Source: Platanthera guangdongensis (Eukaryota; Streptophyta; Magnoliopsida; Asparagales; Orchidaceae). From it: a stretch of DNA of 64,000 nt. The notes beneath the pieces are model-generated. The model was not told where the DNA came from and ran no database searches. It worked only from the letters and a program-made list of their open reading frames with translations. The position numbers were made by a program, and so were the translations under genes. The DNA lies in contig CM077164.1 of assembly GCA_039583875.1 (NCBI GenBank), positions 65,689,628 to 65,753,627 on the forward strand, given 5' to 3'. The stretch's first letter is position 1, and each line of letters begins with the position of its first letter. Of the stretch, positions 45,869 through 56,711 are shown piece by piece.

Positions 45869-48725
45869 ATGGCGCCAAAGCTCGAAGAGAATGTAAATGA
45901 AGGATATGAACTGGTGCGGCATGCGTTTGATGACGCAGAATCAGAGATCAAGGATGTGGTAACCCTAGTTGCAAACTCTGGGTTAGATTTTCTTGTTTCA
46001 TAGCCAACCAAGATATGGAAGAAAGAAGTTCTAGAATTTCTGAATGGAGCAACCCTAGACGAATCTGGACTCAAGATAAAGTCAAGGGTTCATGGAGAAA
46101 AGGTGAAGGTCTCACCTAAGAGTTTAAGAAAGGTACTAAACCTACCAAGGACTAAGGAAGAAGCTGAAGTTTCTACTTCTAAGACCAGAGAAGCTTTACA
46201 ATGGTGTGGACTGGATTCCAAGATGAAAATTGGATCAGTGTTCAATAGAAAGGGAATGAACAGCCAAGGCAAATTTCTCTCTGAAATTGTTGGCAAGGTG
46301 ATCATGTGCAAGTCTGGAGGACATGACAGGATTTCAGCATATATGTTCAGTCTAATGACAAGGTTAATCTTCCAACTAAACACTGATTAGTCTGGAGTAG
46401 TGTTTGAGAAGATTAAGGAGAGCCTGAAGAAATCCAATTTGGGTAGGATATTAAGTCTTTACTTGGCTGGTAGTATACCAGAAGTAATGAGTCAAGCTGC
46501 AGGATCAAAAATCAACCACATGAAGAAGATGGACATGAGGATCTTCTCAAGGTGGGATAGGGTCTTGACCAAGGAATTGCCAACACCTGAGAAGGTAACA
46601 CCCCAAAAGAAGAAGAAGAAGATAGCCCCAGTGGCTCAAGAATCATCTAGTAGCTCTGAAGAGCATGTTGTCTTTACACTAGATGATGAACAAGAAACTG
46701 AAACTGTTGGCAAGTCTCCAGATAGACAAATAGCTGCAGACAGGCAGGGGGAGCTACCACAGGCTAGCCCTCTTCACCAGGATTCTATCCAGGGGAGCCT
46801 CTACTGGTTGAAGAGCCAACACCCTTTGAAAGTGAAAGAGCCACTCAAACCATACTTGAGGTAATCACTGACATTAATAAATTAAATTTCCCTATTGAAG
46901 ATGATGTTTTGTCTGATTCAATACCTCATGTTAATCAGCAACCTCAAACACCTAGCCAACCCCAAGATGTTGTCATGGAAGACACATCTGTTGCAGATCA
47001 AGTAGTGTCTGATCAAGTAGTTGATGAGATCAGGAATTGTCCACCCCCTCATCAACAAGAGTTTACTTTGGAAGAACTTTTCCCTGATCTTCTCCAAACA
47101 GACTTTGAGAAGGAAAGTGCTGCTGCTGAGGGGGAGAAGGCTCAAGTTGAGGGGGAGCAAGTGGAGATTCTAGAAGAAACTACAAGCAAAGAGACTGAAA
47201 AGCCTAAGAATGCTGAGAAATTACCTAGGAAGCATTTGCCTCCACTCCCTAAGGACAGGGTTGATATAGCTAGTACATCTGCTTCTGAAGATAAGGAGGC
47301 TGCAAGAGCAAAGAAAAGGAAATTCCAAGTCTTTAAAAGAAGGAGCCAAACTTACAAAAAGGCTTTACAAACTATTGCATCACAGCCTGCACCACAGCCA
47401 ACACCATCTGTAGATTACAGTTCTCTGATGGTTGCCATGCAAATAAAGCTTGATGAGCAAAGGAAAGCAATAGAAACATATATGGATGAGGGGCATAAGT
47501 CTTTAAAGTTTGATCTGGCCCAAGATATTAAGTCCATTAGATTTGAAATGAATCTAAATAAGAAGGAGATGACTGACTGCTTCCACAAGGGAGGGAATGC
47601 AGTTGTCTATTTAGCTACACATCAAGAGAAAATCAAAGCTCAAGTGGATGATATTGCAGTGAAGCAAGGGTATGTTCTGGAGAACCAGCTCAGGATGAAT
47701 GACAATTTGACTGCTTCATACAATGCAATAGTCACAGAGATAAAGAATATAGCTGCAGGGCAGACTACAACTAATGCTACAGCTAAAGCAGACTTTGATA
47801 AAGCATTCCAAGAGGGAATAACTGTTGTTAAGACTGCAATACAAGACTCTCAGAAGATAATAACTGACAAACTCAAAGGTTGAAACCTTACTTTAAGGAT
47901 GGAGTAAACTATTTGGATGCACAAATAAGATTTCAGAAAGATGATATGAGGGATCACATGGTTAGAGAAGTCATAAAGGGGGAGAGGGTGTTAGTCAAAG
48001 CCAGCTCTGATCATGCAAAGTGGATTTCTAATTCTATCAGAGCCACTCTTGGTTATCCTCCTTTATGTGATGATGATAATGTTGCAGAGTCTGGGATAAA
48101 TCCTGCATATCTAGGAGGGGAGCAACCTGAAGTGGCTCAAGTAATCTACCATCCTCCATACTTTGATATGATACATGCTGATATACAATCCATGTATAGC
48201 CCTCCTGAGGGAATTGAGAAGGTCATCATAGAGAAAGTGGTTCAATCAGTGCCAGAGGCTATACTGAAAGAGCAAGAAGCTTTGCTGCTCAAAGAACAAG
48301 AGACTCTATTGTATAAGAAAAGGTTTAGAGAGCAAGCTGAACAAAGGCCTGACTTTGAACAGTGGAGCCCCACTTCAAGGAATATTATCTTAACTGCATG
48401 GAAGGCTGCCAAGGATAATATTCAAGATAGAAACAAGTGGTTTTCTGAACCGGAGTGGAGGAAGCATGAGACCAGACAAGAAGCAATTGTGCAGTATAGA
48501 AGAAAGGCTAAGATGGGAAAGCTACCTCCTACTGCCCAGGAGCCTAGCAAGTACTTTCCTAAGCCTTATCATTACTTTGAGAGGCAAAAGATCAAAGCTG
48601 AAGAACTAAAGAAAAAAGATCTTAAAGGCAAGAAGCCTGCTGCTACTGAAGATGCTGAAGCCCCTATTCAAGCAAAGATACATTCTGGCAAGGGCATAGT
48701 GATCAAGGAGGCTGAGCAAAAATAG
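45869..48725 (+). pseudogene. Third ORF (env-like) of element C
   Basis: Starts MAPKLEEN at 45869 and ends at 48725. Same domain order as B: conserved N-terminal domain, acidic Ser/Gln linker, basic patch AKKRKFQVFKRR, coiled coil, and C-terminal KWISNSIRATLGYPP region. Lesions: TAG at 46001-46003 (Glu-Pro site), TAG at about 46388 in place of Trp, and one-base deletions near 46795 and 47873. No signal peptide or membrane span is visible. Broken, but the parts are all present. Confidence 0.85.
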
Positions 48726-48986
48726 AATAGAATTTATCCTTAGTTTACAGTTGTAATCTTTTGATTTTAAACACTCTGTAAACTTTTGTATAATGAATAT
48801 GACAAAGTTGTTAGAACAATGTGATGTGTGAAAAATCTATTACATAATTGTTCTGAGATATATGCGTGTACATATTTTGTTTATTACATGTTTATGAATT
48901 TTCCCTGTTACATAATCATGCTGTACATCATACTGTAATTTTATTATATATGGTGTATATCATTGACTAAGGGTTATGACTTCTCC

Positions 48987-49000
48987 AAATAGGGGGAGAT
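48987..49000 (+). other. Polypurine tract of element C
   Basis: AAATAGGGGGAGAT immediately before the 3' LTR. The 260 bp from 48726 are AT-rich with no gene. Confidence 0.9.
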
Positions 49001-51103
49001 TGTTGGGTACATTAGTATTAAATGTACCTGATGTGAAGAAGCCTCACCGTACTTAATGATATACATCAAAATGTATTTGATGTATTTTGAGTTTAGTTGT
49101 GCAGGTCAAGTATTCACAGGGAAAGCTGAAAAGTTTCTAAGTCCATGTGACGACACCTAGAAGGAAAGTGTCGACACTTAAGAAGACTTGTGTCGACACG
49201 CAGTGAAGCAGTGTCGACACTTGGAGTAATTGTGTCGACACCAGGGATGCAGAGTCAACACTAGACAGAAAGTGTCGACACATACAGGATGTGTCGACAC
49301 TCATTGAAGAAATGTCCAGTGAAGAAGTGTCGACACTTAAAAGCAGTGTCGACACCCAGAGGAACATCGTCGACATCAGAAAGTGTCGACACTTGGAGGC
49401 TGTGTCAACACTCAGCAAATTTCAACAGAGTCTGAGTATATGTGTCGACATAATAAAGTATGTGTCGACACACAGCAGAAGACTCAGCACTTGAAGTAAG
49501 TGTCGACATAACAAAGAATGTGTCGACACACAGCAGAAGACTCAGCACTTGAAGTAAGTGTCGACATAACAAAGAATGTGTCGACACACAGCAGAAGACT
49601 CAACACATGAAGAAAGTGTCGACACTAGGAGGCTGTGTCGACACTCAGCAAAGTTCAACAAAAATTCTAAGTACAAGTGTCAACACAAAGGAGATGTGTC
49701 GACACTCAGCCAAAGTCTCAACAAAAGAAGAATGTGTCGACACAAGGAGCAGTGTCGACACTCAGCAAGTATCAACACAGAAGACAAGTGTCGACACCAA
49801 GAAGATGTGTCGACACTGAACAAGTTCAACACAAGAAGATGTGTCGAAACAAAGGAGTTGTGTCGACACTTACAAGAATTCAACTAAGTACTGAAGAACA
49901 AGGAGTTGTGTCGACACACAATTTCTGTGTCGACACATATTGAAGAAGCTGTGTCGAGAAGTGAATTCTACAACACAAGGAGTTGTGTCGGCACCTTAAA
50001 GGCTAGTGTCGACACTTAGTCTACTTGTGTCGACACTTGGTCTATAAGTGTCGACACTTAAAGACAGACAGTCTCGACACTTTCAGACAGTTACAAATAT
50101 TTCAAGAAGTGACTGGATGACATGACAGCTGCCATTCCAGCCGGTCTACTGCAACTGTCAGAGATGTTAGAAAGCTGTTAGGAACCGGATCAGCCGGTCA
50201 CCATGAAGAAGGCCTATAAATAGGCTTATTCTGTCAACAGAAAAAGGGGTCTAAGAGATTAACAACAAGAGATCAACAATCAAAGAAGAAGATCTAGCTA
50301 TGCATTGAAGAATCAAGTGAAGATCTAATAAGTTGGAGAGAGAGAGCTCCTTCCAAGAAGACAGCCATTGGAACCAGGCTGTGAAGAAGGGTTCAGACCT
50401 AGTTCTGAATCTTAAGTTGCAGTGATTGAAGATCAGCTGCAGAGAATCAATTCTATTGTGTTCTACATTCAAGAAGCTTTGAAGAAAGCCAAGTGAGGTT
50501 GATCTCAGCAGAGTTCATTCAAGAACTCATCAAGAACCTGTCAACTCATCTCTCTTTTTCTGAGTTGTAGGTATATACTTTGTATTCTATATTACTTGTA
50601 GGATTCTTAGGGATCTGAGTTGTAAGCCTGCAATTATAAAGGCTGAGTGGTAGGGCATGTGTGCCTGAGTGTAGGAGATCTATTTCTCTGAGTGTAGGCC
50701 TGTTGTGGCTGAGTGTAGGCCTTGTGGCTGAGTGTAGGCCTTGTGGCTGAGTGTAGGTCGTTGGAGAAGACTGAGTTGTAGGGCCTTGGGCCTGAGCTGT
50801 AGGAACCATTTGGGGTTCTGAGTGTAAGATCTGAGGATCTGAGATAGTGGAGGAGTTTGGCCGAATATAGTACACTACTAGATAGGCGAAGGGGGAAAGT
50901 GGATGTACCCAAACCTTGGGGAACCACTATAAATCTGTGTGTTCACTGTGTGCATGTTTGATTCTGTGATTGCTGATTGATTTTTGTGAAGAAGTAATTA
51001 TAACTCTGTGATATAATCTGTAATCTGCATAAAAAGTTTAAAAAGATTTAGTCACCTATTCACCCCCCCCCCCCCTCTAGGTGATTAGGTACAATTTCTT
51101 TCA
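49001..51103 (+). repeat. 3' LTR of element C
   Basis: 2,103 bp, same layout as the 5' LTR: array about 49165-50080, TATA about 50214, hairpin string about 50540-50840, and a C-loop hairpin with 13 C. Several base differences from the 5' LTR (four in the first ~60 bp) indicate some age. Confidence 0.95.
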
Positions 51104-51108
51104 CTCTT
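51104..51108. repeat. Target-site duplication of C, right copy
   Basis: CTCTT, matching 40445-40449; Athila-like LTR 5 resumes here. Confidence 0.85.
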
Positions 51109-52970
51109 GACGATTTTCCTCTCGACGATCGTCGACATATTGGACACGCCCATGTCACTCGCTCTCGATGATCGTCGACACATTGGACACGCCCGTGTCA
51201 CTCCCGCTCGAAAAATTGCTCTCGACGATTGTCGACTCAGCCCGACACGCCTAGCGTCACGCCCGTGACCTAGGGTGCGACTCCTCCACCTGGCCGACAA
51301 GACCCGCGCAGCGACTTTCAATGCAACCTGCGCCCAGATCCACCTTCCCGGCACGCCCACCGTCACTCCCGTGACCTAGGGCGTGACCGCTGTGTGACCG
51401 CCACGTGTCCAGGCCGAAGTCAACTTTGATGTCAATTCTCGCCAGCCGCCATTTGTACAGTTCCAACACGCCCCCTAACACGCCCGTGTTAGAGGGTGTG
51501 TTACATGAAATTTTTGCATATTTAAACCAGCTTGCTGGATGTATTCCTGTTCCACTTTTTGGATCAATTTTGTATATGGGATATGCTACGTAGATGAGTT
51601 CCAATGCTATATAAGGGATATTTTCTCCCCCTCTCCTTAGTTTTTATTTTTGTTCCTTTGTAACTTGTTCATTTTAACTTAATAAAATGTGTTTTCATCT
51701 CTTTATTTGGCTTTGGAATGAATCTAAAAAACCTACTCTTATGCAATCTTATTTTTTTCTTATTTGTTTTAACTTAGTTTTTGATCTTTTAAAATGTGTG
51801 TGTGTGTGTGTATGAGATTAATTTTCATGTTTTTATGTTTAGTTATTTTTTCTTAGTTTTGGTTATACTTAGCATTTTTTATAGCTTTTTCAGTCATTCC
51901 TATAAACCCGTAAAAATGTTTTAAAGTGTTTTTCATTTTCCTTCAAACTAGATTTTCGTTTTTAGGTTGTGAAACTTTTTCGTTCTTTTTCCTTTATTCG
52001 CACTTTTTTAGAATTTTTACGGAGTTACAGGAATGATAATATAGTTGTTTTAATTTTTCAAGCATTTTCATTTTAAACTTTGTCCGTTTAATTTTTTTGT
52101 CCTATTTTTATTCATTTCTACCGCATTCTAGAGGTAGAAATGTATTTATTTTAATTTTTCGATCACTTAGCTTTTGCATTTATTTGCAAACCGTTTTGCT
52201 CCGTTAATTTTTATTTTCACTTTTTATGCATTTCTACTGCATTCTAGCGGTAGAAATGTAGTTATTTTAATTTTTCAGCCACTTAGTTTTTCTTATTTTT
52301 TGTACGTGTGAGCATTTATTTCCGCTTACTCGTTAAGAGTTAAATGGCGCATTGTTTTTATTTCATTCAGTAGAGTGTGTGTGTGCGTATTTTACATTCT
52401 GTCTAGTGTGTGTGTGAGTTTTACTTTCTGTAGAGTGTGTGCGTGTGTTGTATTTATTTACTCCTACTTGTTTGAGTCGGACTTGCTTTATTTTCCCTCC
52501 TACTCATTTGAGTAGGACTTGCAATTTCCCGCCCACTCGTTTGAGTGGGACTTAAATTTTACTGCTTTCCTTTCTCCCGCCCATGCATTTGCGCCGGGAC
52601 TCGCACTTTACAGCTTTCATTTGTCTCACTCGTTTGAGTGGGACTTGCAATTTACTGCTTTCCTTTCCTGCTTTCCTTTTCCAGCTTTCTTTACTTCTTT
52701 CCATTTACTGCTTTCTCTTTATTGCTTTCACCTCTTATTGTCCCCATTTCGATGAGTGGCTAACCGTTCTTAGCCCTCAGTATCGAAGAGCATTGGGACA
52801 AATAAAATAGCTTAAAATAATTAAAGGTCCTTATTTTCTAATTAATCAAAATTACTTAAGGTTTGCCTAGGGTTTACGAAGCGTAGGAGCACATAATCGA
52901 TGTGTGGGCCCTATTTCTGTAGTCCATATGCTAGCTAGCCCAAAGACCGTGCGTATGGACCGATCACCCC

Positions 52971-53672
52971 TTGGTAAATGGAGTTCCGCACTAACCCTCG
53001 AGAGAGGAGGCACGCAAACTCTACCGGATTGGGTTCCCCACCCAATAATGGGGTTCTTAGCGTAATGCGGTCGTTAAGAGGAATCCTTCGTCGGACTAAC
53101 GTTCGGTCGAATAGTCTTAGCGTTCAGGTGAGCGATAGCCCTATAGTTAGGTGAGCTCATTTTAGTGGAACATCCACGGCCAAGTCTCCGCCTTAATTAA
53201 TTTGAAACTTAGGATCTCTTTTTATTAAAAGTTTATTTTAGTTCTAATTCTATTCGATTTCGTTGTGCTAAGCTTTTCATCGGCTCCACCTTCTTACTTG
53301 TTTTTATTTTTATTGCCTTTTTATTATATATAAAATACCCGACAAGTAATTATCGGTAAAATAATAGTCCCCTCCAGGGAAGAGTAGAAATAATCGACCC
53401 TACCCTGAGAATAATACGACCTCGATATTCCACAGCGGAATATCATGTACTACACGCGATAGGTGCACTTGCCTCCTTTCGTTAAAACTCGATTTCACCT
53501 GTTTTATATCCAACTAATAAATCTGCGCGCCCCGTTTTCTAAATAAAACCAATTCCATTTTTCTTAAATAAAACGCCCGGGGCGCCCCACGATCGTAATA
53601 ATTTTTGGAGTTTTAACTTGTATCAAGGTACATCACTTGGCAGGTCGAGGTTTAGCGGAGGTCTCAATTAAA
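52971..53672 (+). other. Unassigned fragment, LTR-end-like
   Basis: Higher GC than the preceding LTR. It has an ATGTACTACACGCGATAGG-type stretch and GATAGGTGCACTTGCC, which recall the R-U5 end of other Athila-group LTRs (from memory). No ORF of note. Boundaries on both sides are abrupt: the left follows GATCACCCC without the normal LTR end, the right runs into a gypsy gag. Confidence 0.4.
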
Positions 53673-54401
53673 GAATTCTACCGATTGTTTTTAGCCAAGT
53701 ATTTGCCAGTGTCGCAGCGGATTGCGATGGAAAACGAGATTCAACGTCTGGTGTAGGGTGAGACTGATATTGATACGTACCTGCATGAGTTTACCAGACT
53801 TGATCGTTATGCGGGGTCTACTTTCACTGAAGAGGCTCGAAAGACGAATCGATTTTCTGAGGGACTACGTGATGAATTGCGATTGGCACTCCCGAGTTCG
53901 GTGAATCAAGGCTTCCAAGCGTTGGTCGATACGGCCAGGGCACTGGAGAAAGATTTGAAATGAGTGCAGGATAAAAATAAGTTGGCAATGGAGAAGCCGG
54001 AATTTAAAGTCCCGCAGTCTCAACAATTGGAGTTTCGGAAACGAGACAAGAAGAAGTTCAGGTCTGCTGAACCAACTTCTTCAACTGTTTCATCGGGCGC
54101 AACCTATGGACAAGGACGGGTTGAAACTCGTACATGTTTTAAATGTGGAAAACAGGGACATATAGCCACTAATTGTTGGAGTGGCCCTCCAGGGAGTGAG
54201 AAAAGGACGGGTGCGTCTTATAACGAAAAGGGTAAAGCAGTGGCCGAATCATCTGCATCCCAGACGCAACCTCGATTGCATAATCTGGAAGTGCATGATC
54301 CGCAAAGCTCAGTCGGTGAAATACAGCCTCGCGTGTTTAGGTTGGAACTACAAGAGGCTATCAAAAATATTATGAATGAAGATGCGGTTGAGCTGAAATA
54401 A
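53673..54401 (+). pseudogene. gag: Ty3/gypsy gag fragment (Del/Tekay-like)
   Basis: In one frame from EFYRLF to the stop at 54399-54401, with stops at about 53754 and 53961. It shows the retrotransposon-gag pattern (FYRLFLAKYLP, YLHEFTRLDRYA, FSEGLRDELR) followed by a Lys-rich linker and a CCHC zinc knuckle (CFKCGKQGHIATNC) near 54134. This is the capsid end and nucleocapsid of a chromovirus-type gypsy element. The start of gag is missing. No protease, RT or integrase follows; only about 300 bp separate it from the 3' LTR. Confidence 0.85.
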
Positions 54402-54698
54402 ATGCCCTATGTGATTGTTTTGGTGTACATATTTGTGGTGTATGTTATATCATATGTGAATATGATGTTTGAGCTATCTGGATGTACATATGTTAGCAAT
54501 ATGTATGTGTGTATGGTATACAAGTGGTGTTTCTTTTGTGCAATGTCGTGGGGAGAGACAAGCTGCGGTTGCTGAGCTCGAACCCGGATCGTTTTGTTAA
54601 GGTGATCGTTTGCTTGTGGTACAACGAGAAATGTGTATTTGATGGTCTGTAGGTAAGCCAAATTTCGAGTACGAAATTTCTTTGAAGGAGGGGAGGAT
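54402..54698 (+). other. Residual 3' internal sequence and polypurine tract, gypsy
   Basis: AT-rich sequence ending CGAAATTTCTTTGAAGGAGG then GGAGGAT, typical of the stretch between the chromodomain end and the 3' LTR of Del/Tekay elements. No coding signal. Pol has been deleted between 54401 and here. Confidence 0.6.
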
Positions 54699-56093
54699 TG
54701 TAACACACCAAAATTACAGAGTGGGCAACTTTTGGGTGACACGGCCTTGGACACGGGCATGTCCCAGGGCATGTCCTGCTCGGGTTGAGCAGTTAGGCAC
54801 GTGGTCGACGAAATTCGGTCCACGAAGTTTTCGGGAGGTCACGCCCTGTGACACGGGCATGATAGGGGGCGTGACCTAGGGCGTGTCCCATCTAGTCGAC
54901 GAACTGCACTCGACGATCATCGAGCGGCAAGCAAGGGGTATACGGCCTGTGACACGAGCGTGTCACAGGGCGTGTCCAGATGTGTCGAGAGGTCGATAAT
55001 TTTCTCTCGACGAGGTGTCGAGTGGTTTACACGCCCTGGGTCACGGGCATGACTGGGCCGACACGGGCGTGTACCCTGGCCGTATTCTATTTTGGATATG
55101 TCAGAATGAGTCGGTTCGTGTGCCTCTTAAGGTACACGCCATGTGACACGGGCATGTCATAGGGCATGTCACAGGGCGTGTCAGGCCCGAAAAGTGATTT
55201 TGTTAGCATTTTTGGTCGTTCATTTCCCTGTTTTGGATCTAATGGTCTAGGCTTCTTTCTTGTGGATAATAAGGCCGAGAATGGGATAAAGTCCCTTCAT
55301 TCTCATCTCCATCTTCTTCTCATTTCAAGAGAGATAAAAAGAAAGGGAAAGGCCAAGGTTAGGAAGGGAGAAAGGAAAACCAGCTGCTGGAGGAGCTGTG
55401 GAGTGCGGATTGAAGATCCGAGAACGGATTCGTGAAGGCAAAGCCGAGGTGGTGACTTCCATCCGACTGCTTCATGGCACCGAAGTGATCTTCGAGGGTA
55501 ACGATCTCCTTATTGCACATCGAAGTCCTTGCTTTATGCATGTGTGTGGAATCCTCCACCAAGAGGTGGATCTCGTAAGTGATTCCTTAGTTAAATTTGC
55601 ATCTAGAGCCGGATGTGTGGAGTACGGCATAGGCATGCTGTGTGAAGCCCATCTGGACGGATAGTCTGGATTGGTGATGATCATGGGTAAACAGGAGAAG
55701 ACTTTGTGGATTTAACGATATGAAATATGTGTAAGTGATGAATAAATGATATGTGATGTTGCTTTTGGATGAATGGAGGCTCTGGTTAAGCTCCTTGTGT
55801 TATGAGCGTTGCGGGTGCTATTTGTTATGCGAGAACGGTGGAAAGCTGTGGCTGATTAGGAGGGAAAGCCGACCCGCGTCAAGCTGCGGTATTGACGATT
55901 TGAGCACAGGAAAAGGCTGACCTCTACCTGGTTATTTTGGTCGATTGGTGGCAATGCAAATGGGGGATGCGGTCATACCCGGCTTGGTACACCACAGTGG
56001 TGGGTCGATCTAAATGCTAAATTTTGTTGTGGTGTTAGTACCTCTGAATGGTTTGGGAGGAATGCTCACAGCATGCGTGTTGTGGTGACTCAC
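54699..56093 (+). repeat. Del/Tekay-like LTR
   Basis: Begins TGTAACACACCAAAA directly after a purine tract, about 1.4 kb. Its first 500 bp are dense in CACGGGCATGTC, CAGGGCGTGTCC and TCGAC words, echoing the Athila-like LTRs. It ends abruptly at a copia pol fragment near 56094, so its true 3' end is uncertain. ORFs in it show no retroviral motif. Confidence 0.7.
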
Positions 56094-56203
56094 CAGAGTA
56101 TGTGAATACAGATAATCAACTAGCTGACATGTATACTAAGCCTTTAGAAGAAATCAAATTCAATAGGTTTAAAATTGAATTAGGTATGATAAACTTAGAA
56201 TAA
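56094..56203 (+). pseudogene. pol: pol C-terminal remnant of element D
   Basis: Encodes only the last ~35 residues of RNase H/pol ([15 protein letters not shown]) with the family stop at 56201-56203. Confidence 0.88.
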
Positions 56204-56227
56204 GTTTACAAAAATGGCTAAGTAAAA

Positions 56228-56560
56228 TAGTGTCGACACACAGAGTTGTCTGTGTCGAGACAGAGAATTGGTGTCGACACTTCAGAGAAAAGGTGTCAAC
56301 ACATCTAGGAAGTTGGTGTCGACACTTCAGAAAATTAGTGTCGACACATACAGGGTAGGTGTCGACACAACCAAGGTGGTGTCGACACTTAGAATTTACA
56401 CAGAATTAAACCAGTAAAGTCTCGACTAAGTGTCGAGTTAAGTGGTGTCGACACATAAACAAGTGTCGACACATATATTCTGTCGACTATACTTGTGTCG
56501 ACACATAGGTGTCGAGACATTATAAGTCTGTGTCGACACTTTTCAACAGTGTCGACACAA
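56228..56560. repeat. Internal GTGTCGACAC array of element D
   Basis: Eleven intact TGTCGACA words plus variants in about 330 bp, aligned word for word with the internal array of C. Two more words flank the leader downstream of the TATA box. Confidence 0.94.
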
Positions 56561-56604
56561 TTTGAGTATTTTGACGTGCCCTTTCATCTTCGATCCTAGA
56601 AAGG

Positions 56605-56612
56605 TATAAATA
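56605..56612 (+). promoter_or_regulatory. Putative internal TATA box (D)
   Basis: TATAAATA, 107 bp before the ATG at 56712. Same spacing as in C. Confidence 0.65.
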
Positions 56613-56711
56613 GGGTTTCACCATTGTTTGTCGACACGCTCACCAAAGTTTCGAGACCAAACTTGTGTGTCGACACCTCTCTTCTCTCAATTCAAATTTC
56701 TTCAAACCCTA

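Larger units (their letters stand above)
40450..51103 (+). mobile_element. Element C: Ty1/copia SIRE-like retrotransposon with internal deletion
   Basis: Plus strand, 10,654 bp, LTRs of 2,104 and 2,103 bp, duplicated CTCTT flanks. Same subfamily as B, D and E. About 2.5 kb of gag, protease and the first half of integrase is missing, so it cannot move alone. It inserted into Athila-like LTR 5. Confidence 0.95.
40149..52970 (+). repeat. Athila-like LTR 5, split by element C
   Basis: Left piece 40149-40449 and right piece 51109-52970 join across element C with a CTCTT duplication. The right piece has TCGACGATCGTCGA (51122-51135), CACGCCCGTGTC words, a decayed pair of hairpins (about 52112 and 52228) and the GGGCCCTATTT end. 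It stops at GATCACCCC, lacking the final CATCA, and is followed by unrelated sequence. Confidence 0.85.

Noticed and set aside
55166..55684. Overlapping ORFs in the Del/Tekay-like LTR
   Set aside because: Short, in several frames, inside an LTR, without protein motifs.
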